Shown: positions 51,513 to 61,614, counted from the stretch's first letter. The stretch is DNA of 64,000 nt from Ancylobacter amanitiformis (GCF_030814815.1 NZ_JAUSVR010000014.1:1-64000); one strand, 5' to 3'. The notes: generated from the sequence alone by a model not told the origin. Translations and numbers: made by a program.

Positions 51513-53413
51513 GATGCGCGCGACCCGCCGCAGACCTCGATCACCGCCTCGCGACGGATCCATCCCTGTCCGTCACCGCTGGCCGCCATCTCGCGAATGA
51601 GATCGACCAGCCGGTCGGCGCAATCGCGCCAGCGCGGCGCCGCGCCGCCGTCCGGAAGCGCGCCGCCCATCGTCAGCCCCTCCGGGGGACGTCCATGCCA
51701 TGTTTCGCCCACGACGCTCACCAGCTCGATTTCATCTTCAAACGGCACGAGACGCCCCGGCAACCGTGCGTGATCGGCAATCTCGTTCCACAGCGGCGAG
51801 CGGCGGACGACGACGACGCGGCCATGGGCGAGGCCATGCACGACCGGCAGCCCGAACCCCTCGTAGCAGGACGGGAAGACCAGCACGGCGGCGTTGGCCA
51901 CAAGCGCGTTGATCGTCGCCTGCTCGATCATGCCACTCTTCATCAGCCGTACCCGCGGGGTCGGCGCAACCGAGCCCCCGAGCGCCACGATGTTGGCATA
52001 GGGGAAGGCGTCCGACAAAGTGGCCAGCGTCGGGTCCACCAGCTTGTGGTCGTAGCTGTTGCCGAAGACGAGCATATAGGGCTCGTCCATGCCGGAGGGC
52101 GAGTCGCTGGGCGGCGCCGTCTCCACCGGATCGAGGCTGTGCAGCGTCACCGCGTGAGCGGTGCCGAGCGGCCCGAAGCGCGCGGCGAAACGCTCGCGCG
52201 AGTAATTCGAGTTGAAGGCCAGCCCGTCCACCATCCGGGGCAGCGCGTGCCAGACGGCGTCGAGTTGCGACGTGCCGGGGGCGAGGATGTCCCAGGCGAT
52301 GGTGTCGAGCATGGTGACGGCGGTGAACACCGCGCTGCGGTGCAGCTCCAGCAGCGTCGCCGTCTGCCAGGGCTGGTCGAGCAGCAGCGCCGCGAGATAG
52401 CCGCGCCGCTCGCCCGTCACGTCATCGGCCAGTTGAGCGTCCATGCCGGGGAATCGGGCGGCAATGTCGTGGAAGCGGGCCGCCTTGGGCGTCGCCAGCA
52501 CGGTGAAGGCGAGGCCGGCGGGGGCGAGCTGGTGCAACCCCTGGAGATAGCCGAGCATCGCCTGCGAGGTGCCATTGAAGCCGACCTGAAGGTTGCGGCA
52601 ATCGAGCAGGATGCGGGCGGTTCCGTCCGCCAGGAACGCATCCGCCAGCAGGGTCTCGAATTTCTGGCCGGCGGTGTCCGACAGCCAGCCCCGCGCATGG
52701 GCTGCCTGATCACGCCAGACAGTCTCCGAATCGCCCTCGATGCGCGGCGCCTCGGGATAGATGTCGGCAGCGCTGCCGGCATATTCGGCGACGATGCGGT
52801 TGGCGACCAGCGTGCGGTAGCCGAGCCGCCGCAATTGCGTCAGCAGGCGGCGCAGGGCCTCGGCGAAATCGAGGCTCTCGTCGACACGCGCGAGTAGCGC
52901 CGCCTGCGGGGTGATCAGCAGCAGCGGCGCGGACTGCTCCGGCGCCAGCTGCGTCACCGGCAGGCAGGCCAGCGCGTTGCGATGGAACCGCCGGGGCGGC
53001 CGGCCCCGCTGGCCGGTGAGCGGAAAGATGGTGCCGTCGGGATGGGCGAAGCGTGGCTGCACCACACCGATCATCGGATCGACGCCCTGCAGCTTGGCCA
53101 GGGCGGCGGCCACCTCGTCGCCGGGAAAGCCATCGCCCGTGACCACGAGAAGGCCGCGCCGCTGCGCGGCCGCCAGGCGCAGCGCCGCCGCCAGAATGCT
53201 GCCGCCGGTGCCGGGCGGCCGCAGGAAGGGCGGCGGACACGGCTCCTCGCCTTTGCCAGACCCGGCCACGACCCATAGGCGCCGCTCCTCGGCGACCATG
53301 CCGGTGCGGCTCCTGAAGCGCTCCAGCCACGGCGCCAACGGCGATCCGCCATCGGGGACGCCGATCACGATGTCCATGGCCGGCGCCGTGCGTTGGTCAA
53401 CCCATGCATTCAT
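51509..53413 (-). CDS. Glycosyltransferase, GT4-like C-terminus
   Basis: The 634-residue protein has a C-terminal half with YMLVFGNSYDHKLVDPTLAT, VLVFPSCYEGFGLPVVHGLA and GRVVVVRRSPLWNEIAD, the donor-binding core of GT4-type transferases. The N-terminal 200 residues look like a separate nucleotide-sugar-type fold (VIGVPDGGSPLAPWLERF, LLVVTGDGFPGDEVAAAL). There are no membrane spans. The start overlaps the stop of the preceding gene by four bases, and its own stop overlaps the next start. Confidence 0.8.
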   Translation of the reverse strand: MNAWVDQRTAPAMDIVIGVPDGGSPLAPWLERFRSRTGMVAEERRLWVVAGSGKGEEPCPPPFLRPPGTGGSILAAALRLAAAQRRGLLVVTGDGFPGDEVAAALAKLQGVDPMIGVVQPRFAHPDGTIFPLTGQRGRPPRRFHRNALACLPVTQLAPEQSAPLLLITPQAALLARVDESLDFAEALRRLLTQLRRLGYRTLVANRIVAEYAGSAADIYPEAPRIEGDSETVWRDQAAHARGWLSDTAGQKFETLLADAFLADGTARILLDCRNLQVGFNGTSQAMLGYLQGLHQLAPAGLAFTVLATPKAARFHDIAARFPGMDAQLADDVTGERRGYLAALLLDQPWQTATLLELHRSAVFTAVTMLDTIAWDILAPGTSQLDAVWHALPRMVDGLAFNSNYSRERFAARFGPLGTAHAVTLHSLDPVETAPPSDSPSGMDEPYMLVFGNSYDHKLVDPTLATLSDAFPYANIVALGGSVAPTPRVRLMKSGMIEQATINALVANAAVLVFPSCYEGFGLPVVHGLAHGRVVVVRRSPLWNEIADHARLPGRLVPFEDEIELVSVVGETWHGRPPEGLTMGGALPDGGAAPRWRDCADRLVDLIREMAASGDGQGWIRREAVIEVCGGSRAS

Positions 53414-56214
53414 TCGGCGACGCCTCCCGGCGACGGCACGCCCAGGCGCCTGTCCAGCTCCCGGGCCAGTTCATGAAAGACCGAATCGGGCGAGAGGATG
53501 CGCGTTACCACATCCTTCGCCGCGATGACGCGCTTGGCGGCCGTGTCGTCATCGAGCAGGCGGATCACCGCCGCGGTGAAGACGTGCCAGTCGGTCACGA
53601 CATCGCACAGCGCGCGCAGCTCCGGCGCCACGCCATCGACACCCGAGGGCCAGGTGACCAGCGGGCGCAGATGGGCCATCGCTTCCAGCGTCTTGATCTT
53701 GATTCCGGTGCCCGCCACCGCCGGATTGATGACGAGGCGCGCCCCGGCATAGACCGGCGTCAGGTCGTCGATGAAGCCCAGCGCCCGCACGCCCTCCGTG
53801 CCCAACGGCACGGCGCGGCCCAGCGAACCGGCAACCTGCAGCTCCGCCGCGGGGACCGCCTCGCGGATGAGCGGCCAGGAAAACCGCAGGAAATCGCGCA
53901 GGCCCTTCACGTTCATGGCGTTGCCGGAGCCGATGAGCAGCACCGTCGGGCGCTCGGGCGTGCGCGCCTCGCTCACCACATCCATGTCGATGCCGACATG
54001 CAGGACCGTGGGGCCGGAGACGATGCGGCGCAGTTCCGCGGCCTCCTCGGGCTGAACCGCGAGCACGAGATCCGCCGGCTCCAGCATCAGGGCCTCTTCC
54101 TGCGGTGCCATGGCGAGGCCATGCGAAATGCCGAATTCGAGCACCTTGCCGCCGAGCGAGGAAAACACATCATGCGTCTGGATCGCCTTCAGCACGCCCG
54201 GGCGCAGATGGCGCAGGCTGCGGCTGGTCCAGATATAGTTGGCGATCACCATGGCCGGCTCGACCGCGCTGTCGAGCGCCTGCGCCACCTTTACCAGCGC
54301 ATCCGGGCAGAAGGTGCGCAGCGTCTCCGCCCAGCGGCCGGTGGGATCGATCGCGCCGTCGACGCGGCCGGGCGCGCCATCCAGCTGCGCCAGCGCCGCC
54401 GCCAGATCGGGACGGGCGACCGCATGGCGCAGCTCGTTCTCGCGCGAGATCCAGATGAGATTGGGGCAGTAATCCATGAGTTCGCGCAGCCGCGCCTCAT
54501 CCGGCCCCTCGCCCGGCAACGGGCAATAGACCAGCACGACATCGAAGCCCCGACGCTCCAGCCACGCCATCATCCGCTGGGTGCCGTATTCATTGCCGGC
54601 GCGCACCGGCCAGGGCGGCACATGGGTGAGGTAAAGCACCATCGGCCGGCCCGAACCGGCAGCGTCCGGCGGCAGGGCGCGCAACGGCTGGACGCTCAGC
54701 GCGCGGGGGGGCGGGGCGTCCGACGGCGCGCTGCCGGCCTCGTCGGCCGGGGCGCCGCCGGCGAGCAGGCGGCCCGGATGATTGCCGGCGATACCCGCCA
54801 TCCCCGCGGTCGTCAGATCGAGCAGCAGCGGACTGCCATCCCGGCGACCGAATTTCTCGTAGTGCTCCACCGCACTGAAGCCGGCCGCCGCGACATCGGG
54901 GTGCAGTTCCAGATATTTGCGTTCGGACAGGTCCCGGCTGGGGTTGCGCCGCTCGCGCGAGCCATGCTGCAGGTAATGCACCACCGGATCGGTTCCGGGC
55001 GCCAGATCCTTGTTGCTCTCCAGATAGTATTGCGGATCGAAGAACACCGAATTCACGATCATCCGGTAGCGGCCGCGGCGGACGGGCAGCTTCCTGAAGG
55101 CGAGTGCCAGCTTCTGCCGCAGCTGGAGGAGCGTGTTGTCGCGGACCGCTCTTGTATAGCGCTGGGAGATCGAGGCGATCAGCCGTTCCGCCGTCTCCAG
55201 CACCAGCCAGAGTTCATTGTTGTGATATTGCAGCCGCTCCGCCTTGGCGACCGCGCGCGCGTGCTCTTCCCGCAGGCTGCTATCCTCGGTGAGCAGCCCG
55301 TCGAGCCGCACCCGCGCGTCGTCACGCTCGGCGGCAATGGAACGACCCTGCGCGGCGAGGTTGTCGCGCTCCCCGGTCAGCACGCGGCAGCGCGCGTCGA
55401 GCCGCGCGCGCTCGTCTTCCAGCACGGATTGCGAGGCCTCGCGTGCCGACAGGGTGCGTTCGAGATCATCGATCCGCGCGCGCCGGCGCAGGCTCTCGGC
55501 ATGAACCTCGCTGACCCCGGCCCAGACCGCGCCGACATCGGCAAAGCTGCGGCGCACCGCGGCCATATCCGCGCCCGCAAGCGCGCACAGCGCGCGCATG
55601 GCCGCCGGAGGCTCGGCCCCCATCGCCACGATGCCCAGCCCGTCGGCATGAAGGAATTCGAAACTGGGATGGACGCCCGCCAGTTCCTCGAACAGCGTCC
55701 GGATTCCGGCCTCGCCGCGCCGGGCATTGGTGCCGTCGATCAACAGGACCGCGCGGGCGGAGAGTTTGGGACCCCAGGCTTCGGCAAGGCGGCGGGCCTG
55801 GGCAGCGTCCATATCGCCGCCAACATGCAGCAGGTCGATCGACTGATCGGCGAATTGCTCGCGCGCGGCGTCCAATGAACTGCGGATCAACTTGGAGAAA
55901 GCGGCGTAATGGTCGGCATTGAAACGCTGCAGCGCGTCATGCGCCTCGTCGCCACCCGGACCCGGCCCGTCCTGGCGCCCGCCATCCACCGCGAAACACT
56001 GCGTGGCAAGCGGCGCGCGAGCGACCGCTTCGCAGAAAGCGGCATAGGCGACGCCGCGGCCAGCCCCGAGCTCGACCAGGATGCGAGGCTGCACGGCCTC
56101 GACAAGCCAGAAAGCGAACGGCACATGCCCCCACCACGGACTGGATTCGCCAATAAGCTTGGGGATCCAGAGCGGCGGCTTGATATCGACTTCTGGAGTC
56201 GGCTGAACGCTCAT
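53410..56214 (-). CDS. Methyltransferase-like / coiled-coil / glycosyltransferase fusion
   Basis: This multidomain protein has about 934 residues. Order: a class I methyltransferase-like domain (RILVELGAGRGVAYAAFCEA near 45; LLHVGGDMDAAQA), a predicted coiled coil (about 240-340), then a glycan-enzyme linker motif FDPQYYLESNKDL with VVHYLQHGSRERRNPSRDL. Last is a GT4-type transferase from about residue 510 (VLYLTHVPPWPVRAGNEYGT, TVLLIGSGNAMNVKGL, GTGIKIKTLEAMAH). The ATG at 56214 gives MSVQPTPEVDIKPP; an in-frame ATG at 56256 is possible. It is first of the coupled trio and probably builds a surface or flagellar glycan. Confidence 0.75.
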   Translation of the reverse strand: MSVQPTPEVDIKPPLWIPKLIGESSPWWGHVPFAFWLVEAVQPRILVELGAGRGVAYAAFCEAVARAPLATQCFAVDGGRQDGPGPGGDEAHDALQRFNADHYAAFSKLIRSSLDAAREQFADQSIDLLHVGGDMDAAQARRLAEAWGPKLSARAVLLIDGTNARRGEAGIRTLFEELAGVHPSFEFLHADGLGIVAMGAEPPAAMRALCALAGADMAAVRRSFADVGAVWAGVSEVHAESLRRRARIDDLERTLSAREASQSVLEDERARLDARCRVLTGERDNLAAQGRSIAAERDDARVRLDGLLTEDSSLREEHARAVAKAERLQYHNNELWLVLETAERLIASISQRYTRAVRDNTLLQLRQKLALAFRKLPVRRGRYRMIVNSVFFDPQYYLESNKDLAPGTDPVVHYLQHGSRERRNPSRDLSERKYLELHPDVAAAGFSAVEHYEKFGRRDGSPLLLDLTTAGMAGIAGNHPGRLLAGGAPADEAGSAPSDAPPPRALSVQPLRALPPDAAGSGRPMVLYLTHVPPWPVRAGNEYGTQRMMAWLERRGFDVVLVYCPLPGEGPDEARLRELMDYCPNLIWISRENELRHAVARPDLAAALAQLDGAPGRVDGAIDPTGRWAETLRTFCPDALVKVAQALDSAVEPAMVIANYIWTSRSLRHLRPGVLKAIQTHDVFSSLGGKVLEFGISHGLAMAPQEEALMLEPADLVLAVQPEEAAELRRIVSGPTVLHVGIDMDVVSEARTPERPTVLLIGSGNAMNVKGLRDFLRFSWPLIREAVPAAELQVAGSLGRAVPLGTEGVRALGFIDDLTPVYAGARLVINPAVAGTGIKIKTLEAMAHLRPLVTWPSGVDGVAPELRALCDVVTDWHVFTAAVIRLLDDDTAAKRVIAAKDVVTRILSPDSVFHELARELDRRLGVPSPGGVAE

Positions 56215-56742
56215 TTCGTGTGCACCAGAATCACGTCCCGCCAACAAGCAATGCAAAGTCGGCCGCCCCTGCAGAATCGCGCACGAGACATACTTCGCAT
56301 GATTCTCGATCGCAATCCCATGCAGGACGTCAGCGTTGTCCGACGTCTTGACACTGGAGCAGTTGGTCCGATTCGAATGTATAACGCCATCTTCGTGGAC
56401 AGGTCGTTAAGCTAAGCTGGTCTCTTCGGTGGCCGATCCGGGCGGATGGCCCGACGACGCTATATTGGCGGGGCATCTTTTGGAATCTTTCAACATCGTT
56501 CGCTGCCATCCGCGCCGTTGCTGACCTGCGAACACCTCCTCGGCCCGGAGAATGCCGGATGGATCTGTCAGGCATGTGATGCCCCGTGGATGTCGCAGGC
56601 GATGCGCCGATGCGGGCAGGCGGCCGTCGCAAAAAAAGTCAAACAGTATGACTATTCAGCCGTCGACTCCTGTGGCATAGATTTCCGGCCGGCAAGCGCT
56701 CCCGCCAGAGGCGCGACGGCGACACCAACGGGAGAAACGCCA
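56215..56742. other. Gene-free divergent control region
   Basis: This 528-base gap separates the glycosyltransferase trio from the sugar transporter operon. No gene is supported. At 56637-56653 AGTCA-N7-TGACT forms a short inverted repeat 90 bases before the binding-protein gene, a possible operator. Confidence 0.45.
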
Positions 56743-57708
56743 ATGAATTTCAAGGCTTTGCTGCTCGCGACCGCCGTCTCCGGCGCGCTGTTCGCCGCCC
56801 ATGCCCAGGCCGCCGAGCTTACGGTCGGCTTCTCGCAGATCGGCTCGGAATCGGGCTGGCGTGCGGCCGAGACCACCGTTTCCAAGGCCGAGGCCAAGAA
56901 GCGGAACATCAATTTCAAGATCGCCGACGCCCAGCAGAAGCAGGAGAACCAGATCAAGGCGATCCGCTCCTTCATCGCGCAGGGCGTGGACGCCATCTTC
57001 CTCGCGCCCGTCGTCTCCACCGGCTGGGATTCGGTGCTGAAGGAAGCGAAGGAAGCCAAGATCCCGGTCGTGCTGCTCGACCGCGACATCGACCCCGCCG
57101 GCAAGGAACTTTATCTTACCGCCGTCACCTCCGACAGCGTGCACGAAGGCAAGGTCGCCGGCGAGTGGCTGGTGAAGACCGTCGGCACCAAGCCGTGCAA
57201 CGTGGTGGAGCTTCAGGGCACGGTCGGCGCCTCCGTCGCCACCAACCGCAAGAAGGGCTTCGAGGACGGCATTGCCGGCCACGCGAATGTCAAGATCGTG
57301 CGCAGCCAGACCGGCGACTTCACCCGCGCCAAGGGCAAGGAAGTGATGGAGAGCTTCATCAAGGCCGAGGGCGGTGGCAAGAACATCTGCGCGGTCTATG
57401 CCCATAATGACGACATGATGGTCGGCGCCATCCAGGCGATGAAGGAAGCCGGGCTGAAGCCGGGCACCGACGTGCTCACCGTCTCCATCGACGCCGTGCC
57501 GGACATCTTCAAGGCGATGGCGGCCGGCGAGGCCAATGCCACGGTCGAGCTGACGCCCAACATGGCCGGGCCCGCCTTCGATGCGGTCATCGCCTACAAG
57601 GACAAGGGCACGGTACCGCCGAAGTGGATCCAGACCGAATCCAAGCTCTATACCCAGGCCGACAATCCCAAGGCGGTCTATGAGGCCAAGAAGGATCTTG
57701 GCTACTGA
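56743..57708 (+). CDS. ytfQ: Sugar ABC transporter binding protein, YtfQ-like
   Basis: The 321-residue periplasmic protein has a Sec signal cut after AHAQA. The mature protein, ELTVGFSQIGSESGWRAAET, has the periplasmic-binding-protein-type-I fold with IRSFIAQGVDAIFLAPVVST, VVLLDRDID and VYAHNDDMMVGAIQAMKEAG, closely YtfQ-like. E. coli YtfQ binds galactofuranose; related proteins bind L-arabinose or galactose. GGGAGAAACGCCA precedes the ATG. It heads an operon with ATPase, two permeases, a GntR regulator and a sugar-acid dehydratase. Confidence 0.88.
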   Translation: MNFKALLLATAVSGALFAAHAQAAELTVGFSQIGSESGWRAAETTVSKAEAKKRNINFKIADAQQKQENQIKAIRSFIAQGVDAIFLAPVVSTGWDSVLKEAKEAKIPVVLLDRDIDPAGKELYLTAVTSDSVHEGKVAGEWLVKTVGTKPCNVVELQGTVGASVATNRKKGFEDGIAGHANVKIVRSQTGDFTRAKGKEVMESFIKAEGGGKNICAVYAHNDDMMVGAIQAMKEAGLKPGTDVLTVSIDAVPDIFKAMAAGEANATVELTPNMAGPAFDAVIAYKDKGTVPPKWIQTESKLYTQADNPKAVYEAKKDLGY

Positions 57709-57748
57709 GCCGAAGCCCGTGAGCCGAGGCCCGTGAGCCGAAGCCCAG
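57707..57748. repeat. Short tandem repeat, three 14-base units
   Basis: TGAGCCGAAGCCCG repeats three times with single changes, starting at the stop codon of the binding-protein gene. Confidence 0.7.
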
Positions 57749-57810
57749 GCGGCGGCATGGGGGACGCCGTCGCATGCGACGGCCCCCGGCTCCGCCTTCC
57801 ACCAACCCAC

Positions 57811-57841
57811 GTCATCCCGGACGGCCGCAGGCCGGGATGAC
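57811..57841. repeat. REP-like hairpin after the binding-protein gene
   Basis: GTCATCCCGG and CCGGGATGAC form a 10-base stem around ACGGCCGCAGG. Such hairpins between a binding-protein gene and its transporter genes often stabilise the upstream message. The remaining gap to 58029 is repetitive (ACACCCCAGCAG twice) and gene-free. Confidence 0.7.
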
Positions 57842-58029
57842 GATATCGGGGGATGCGCCCTCTTCCCTGTGGATCGCCACTGGTTATCCACCGGCCTGTC
57901 CACAGCGGCGGAGGCAGACACCCCAGCAGACACCCCAGCAGCCGCCGGCCCGCTGCCCTGCCGGCAAGCCCCACACAGACAAGCCCTGCATAGACAAGCC
58001 CCGCACAGAACGGTTCCGCCGAGACCACC

Positions 58030-59565
58030 ATGCCCCTCACGGACGATGCACCGCTGCTGAGCCTCGCAGGCTTCTCCAAGTCCTTTGCCGGGTTCGTCGC
58101 GCTCGACCGGGTCGACTTCACCCTGCGGGCTGGCGAGATCCATGCGCTGCTGGGCGAGAACGGTGCCGGCAAGTCGACATTGATCAAGACCATGACCGGG
58201 GTGGTGACGCGCGATGCCGGCACGATGCGGCTGCAGGGCGCGGAAATCGCCCCGCGCTCGGCCGAGGAAGCCGTGAAGGCGGGCATCGCCACCGTCTACC
58301 AGGAGGTCAACCTCGCGCCCAATCTCTCCGTGGCGCAGAACCTGTTCCTCGGTCGCCAGCCGACCTGGTTCGGGCTGGTGCGCGAGCGCGAGATGCGCCG
58401 GCGCGCGGCGGCGCTGCTGACGGAATTCGGGCTGGCGATCGACGTGGGCGCGCCGCTGGAAAGCTATTCGGTGGCCATCCAGCACATCGTGGCCATTGCC
58501 CGCGCGGTCGACCAGTCGGCGCGCGTGCTCATTCTCGACGAGCCGACCGCCAGCCTCGACGCGCATGAGGTCGAGGTGCTGTTCGCCGTGCTGCGGCAAC
58601 TGAAGGCGCGCGGCATCGGCATCGTGTTCGTCACCCATTTCCTCGATCAGGTCTATGCGGTCTGCGACCGCATCACCGTGCTGCGCAACGGCCGGCTGGC
58701 CGGCACCGCGCCGATCGCCGACCTGCCGCGGCTGGATCTGGTGCGCCTGATGCTGGGGCGCGAACTCAGCGAGGCGACCGCCAAGCGCCCGCCTCATGTG
58801 GAGGGCGCCGCGCGAGCCGCGGTCGCCACCTTCGCGGCCTTCGGCAAGGAAGGCCAGGTCGCACCCTTCGATCTCACGCTGCGCGCCGGCCATGTGGTCG
58901 GGCTGGCCGGCCTGCTCGGCTCGGGCCGCACCGAGACGGTGCGCCTCGTGTTCGGCGCGGAGAAGGCCGATTGCGGCACGGCCGAAGTGGATGGGCGCAG
59001 GGTCGCCATCGGCTCGCCGCGCGAGGCGATGCGGCTGCGCTTCGGCTATTGCCCGGAAGAGCGCAAGACCGAGGGCATCGTCGCCGACCTGACGGTGCGC
59101 GAGAACATCGTGCTGGCGCTTCAGGCCCAGCGCGGGGCGCTGGCGCCGCTGCCGCGCCGCGAGCAGGACGAGATCGCCGCCCGTTTCATCCGCCTGCTGG
59201 ACATCCGCCCGCCCGACCCCGAGCGGCCCATCGGCCTGCTCTCCGGCGGCAACCAGCAAAAGGCGCTGCTGGCCCGCTGGCTCGCCACCTCGCCCCGCCT
59301 CTTGATCCTCGACGAGCCGACGCGCGGCATCGATGTGGGCGCGCATGCCGAGATCATCGCCCTCATCCGCTCGCTCTGCGCGGAGGGCATGGCGCTGCTG
59401 GTGGTCTCCTCGGAGCTGGAGGAGATCGTCACCTATGCCGACGAGGTGATCGTGCTGCGCGACCGGGCGCATGTCGCCCGGCTGACCGGCAATGCCGTCG
59501 ACGTTCCCGCCATCCTTGCCGCCATCGCCGACGCGCCCGCCGCGCCGGCGGCGGCCCACGCGTGA
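58030..59565 (+). CDS. ytfR: Sugar ABC transporter ATP-binding protein, YtfR-like
   Basis: The 511-residue protein has two fused ATPase domains, as in monosaccharide importers. The first has Walker A GENGAGKSTLIKTM and VLILDEPTASLD. The second has the degenerate loop GLLGSGRTETVRLVFG, signature LSGGNQQKALLARWLA and LLILDEPTRGIDVG. The first-domain signature is unusual, SYSVAIQHIVAIARAV, a known variation in this class. It lies 12 bases before the first permease. Confidence 0.92.
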   Translation: MPLTDDAPLLSLAGFSKSFAGFVALDRVDFTLRAGEIHALLGENGAGKSTLIKTMTGVVTRDAGTMRLQGAEIAPRSAEEAVKAGIATVYQEVNLAPNLSVAQNLFLGRQPTWFGLVREREMRRRAAALLTEFGLAIDVGAPLESYSVAIQHIVAIARAVDQSARVLILDEPTASLDAHEVEVLFAVLRQLKARGIGIVFVTHFLDQVYAVCDRITVLRNGRLAGTAPIADLPRLDLVRLMLGRELSEATAKRPPHVEGAARAAVATFAAFGKEGQVAPFDLTLRAGHVVGLAGLLGSGRTETVRLVFGAEKADCGTAEVDGRRVAIGSPREAMRLRFGYCPEERKTEGIVADLTVRENIVLALQAQRGALAPLPRREQDEIAARFIRLLDIRPPDPERPIGLLSGGNQQKALLARWLATSPRLLILDEPTRGIDVGAHAEIIALIRSLCAEGMALLVVSSELEEIVTYADEVIVLRDRAHVARLTGNAVDVPAILAAIADAPAAPAAAHA

Positions 59566-59576
59566 GGGAGGCCGCC

Positions 59577-60572
59577 ATGGGGCTTCGTCTGCCGCGCGTC
59601 GGCACCGCGCAGATCGGTGCCCTGGCGCTGATTCTCGCCGCCAACTGGGTGGTATCGCCGCAATTCTTCGACATCCGCCTGCAGGACGGGCGGCTGTTCG
59701 GCAGCCTGATCGACGTGCTGAACCGCGGCGCCCCGGTGGCGCTGCTCTCGCTCGGCATGGTGCTGGTCATCGCCATGCGCGGCATCGACCTCTCGGTCGG
59801 CGCGGTCATGGCCATCTCGGGGGCGATCGCCGCCAGCCTTGCCGACAGCCATTCCCTGCCGGTGGTTCTGGCCGCCGCGCTGGGCGCGGGGCTGCTGTGC
59901 GGGCTGTGGAACGGCTTCCTGGTCGCGGTGCTCGGCATCCAGCCTATCGTCGCGACGCTGATCCTCATGGTGGCGGGGCGCGGCATCGCCCAGCTCATCA
60001 CCGAGGGGCGCATCGTCACCTTCACCTCGCCCGATCTCGCCTTTCTCGGGGGTGGCTCGGTGCTCGGCGTGCCGACCCCGATCGTGCTCGCCCTCGCCAT
60101 GCTGGCTCTGACGCTGGCCGTGGTGCGCGGCACGGCGCTGGGGCTGATGATCGAGGCGAGCGGCGGCAACCCGCGCGCCAGCGCGCTGGCCGGCATCGGC
60201 ACAAAGCTCATCACGCTGGCGGTCTATGTGTGGAGCGGGCTGTGCGCCGCGCTGGCCGGCATCGTCGCGGCGGCCGACATCCTCGGCGCGGATGCCAACA
60301 ATGCCGGGCTCTGGCTGGAGCTGGACGCCATTCTCGCGGTGGTGATCGGCGGCACCTCGCTGTTCGGCGGGCGTTTCTCCATCATCCTCGCGGTCGTCGG
60401 GGCGCTCATCATCCAGGCGATGAATACCGGCATCCTGCTGTCCGGCCTGCCGCCCGAGACCAATCTCGTGGTGAAGGCGGTGGTGGTGCTCGCCGTGCTG
60501 CTCGCCCAGTCGCCGCGGCTCGGCACCCATCTGGCGGGGCTGGGCGTTCTGCTCGGCCTCCGGAAAGCGTGA
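59577..60572 (+). CDS. ytfT: Sugar ABC transporter permease, YtfT-like
   Basis: The 331-residue RbsC-family permease has eight or more hydrophobic spans and signature stretches LSLGMVLVIAMRGIDLSVGA, GLWNGFLVAVLGIQPIVATL and LDAILAVVIGGTSLFGGRFS. GGGAGGCCGCC precedes the ATG at 59577. It pairs with the next permease as a heterodimer, as YtfT does with YjfF. Confidence 0.9.
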   Translation: MGLRLPRVGTAQIGALALILAANWVVSPQFFDIRLQDGRLFGSLIDVLNRGAPVALLSLGMVLVIAMRGIDLSVGAVMAISGAIAASLADSHSLPVVLAAALGAGLLCGLWNGFLVAVLGIQPIVATLILMVAGRGIAQLITEGRIVTFTSPDLAFLGGGSVLGVPTPIVLALAMLALTLAVVRGTALGLMIEASGGNPRASALAGIGTKLITLAVYVWSGLCAALAGIVAAADILGADANNAGLWLELDAILAVVIGGTSLFGGRFSIILAVVGALIIQAMNTGILLSGLPPETNLVVKAVVVLAVLLAQSPRLGTHLAGLGVLLGLRKA

Positions 60573-60582
60573 GGAGGCCTGG

Positions 60583-61614
60583 ATGATCCGCTCGCTCGCC
60601 CGCCTGATGCCGGTCCTCGCCACCACGGCGGTGTTCCTCGCCGGCTTCCTGGTGTGCTCGCTGGTCTACCCGAACTTCGCCTCGATGCGGGTGGTGATGA
60701 ACCTGATGACCGACAATGCCTTTCTCGGCATCGTCGCGGTGGGCATGACCTTCGTCATCATCTCCGGCGGCATCGACCTCTCGGTCGGCTCGGTGATCGG
60801 CTTCACCACGGTGTTCCTGGCACTGGCCATCGAGCGCTGGGGCGTGCCCCCGCTGCTGGCCTTCGTGCTGATCCTCGTCATCTGCGCCGGTTTCGGCGCG
60901 TGTATGGGCGCGGTGATCCAGTATTTCGAGCTGCCGGCCTTCATCGTCACGCTGGCGGGCATGTTCCTGGCGCGGGGCGTCAGCTTCCTGCTCTCCACCG
61001 AATCGATCCCGATCAACGCCGAGCTTTATGCCCACCTCTCCGACCACGCGATCCGCTTCGGCAGCGGCGCCCGGCTCACCGTTCCGGCCATCATCATGCT
61101 GGCGGTGGTGATCGGCGGCATGGTGCTGCTGCACCTCACCCGCTTTGGCGCCAACGTCTATGCGCTGGGCGGCTCGCGCGCGGCGACGGCGCTGATGGGC
61201 ATCAACGTGCCGCGCACCACGGTGCTGATCTACACGCTCTCCAGCGTGCTGGCGGGACTTTCCGGCATCGTCTTCTCGCTCTACACATCCTCGGGCTATT
61301 CGCTGTCGGCGGTGGGGGTGGAACTTGACGCCATCGCCGCGGTGGTGATCGGGGGCACCCTGCTCTCGGGCGGCTATGGCTTCGTGTTCGGCTCCTTTGT
61401 CGGCGTGCTGATCCAGGGCCTGATCCAGACCTACATCAGCTTCGACGGCTCGCTGTCGAGCTGGTGGGCGAAGATCGCCACCGGCCTGCTGCTCTTCGCC
61501 TTCATCGCCTTCCAGCAGATCACGCTCCACCTCGCCCGTCGTCCGGCGCGCCGCTCCGGGCGGCCGTCTCCGCCGCCTCCGGCGGCCATCGCACAGGGAG
61601 TCGTCCGGCCGTGA
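60583..61614 (+). CDS. yjfF: Sugar ABC transporter permease, YjfF-like
   Basis: The 343-residue second RbsC-type permease has VGMTFVIISGGIDLSVGSVI, LPAFIVTLAGMFLARGVSFL and LDAIAAVVIGGTLLSGGYGF. The YjfF-like N-terminus ATTAVFLAGFLVCSLVYPNF is present. It starts ten bases after the first permease. Its stop overlaps the regulator GTG by four bases (GTGA). Confidence 0.9.
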   Translation: MIRSLARLMPVLATTAVFLAGFLVCSLVYPNFASMRVVMNLMTDNAFLGIVAVGMTFVIISGGIDLSVGSVIGFTTVFLALAIERWGVPPLLAFVLILVICAGFGACMGAVIQYFELPAFIVTLAGMFLARGVSFLLSTESIPINAELYAHLSDHAIRFGSGARLTVPAIIMLAVVIGGMVLLHLTRFGANVYALGGSRAATALMGINVPRTTVLIYTLSSVLAGLSGIVFSLYTSSGYSLSAVGVELDAIAAVVIGGTLLSGGYGFVFGSFVGVLIQGLIQTYISFDGSLSSWWAKIATGLLLFAFIAFQQITLHLARRPARRSGRPSPPPPAAIAQGVVRP

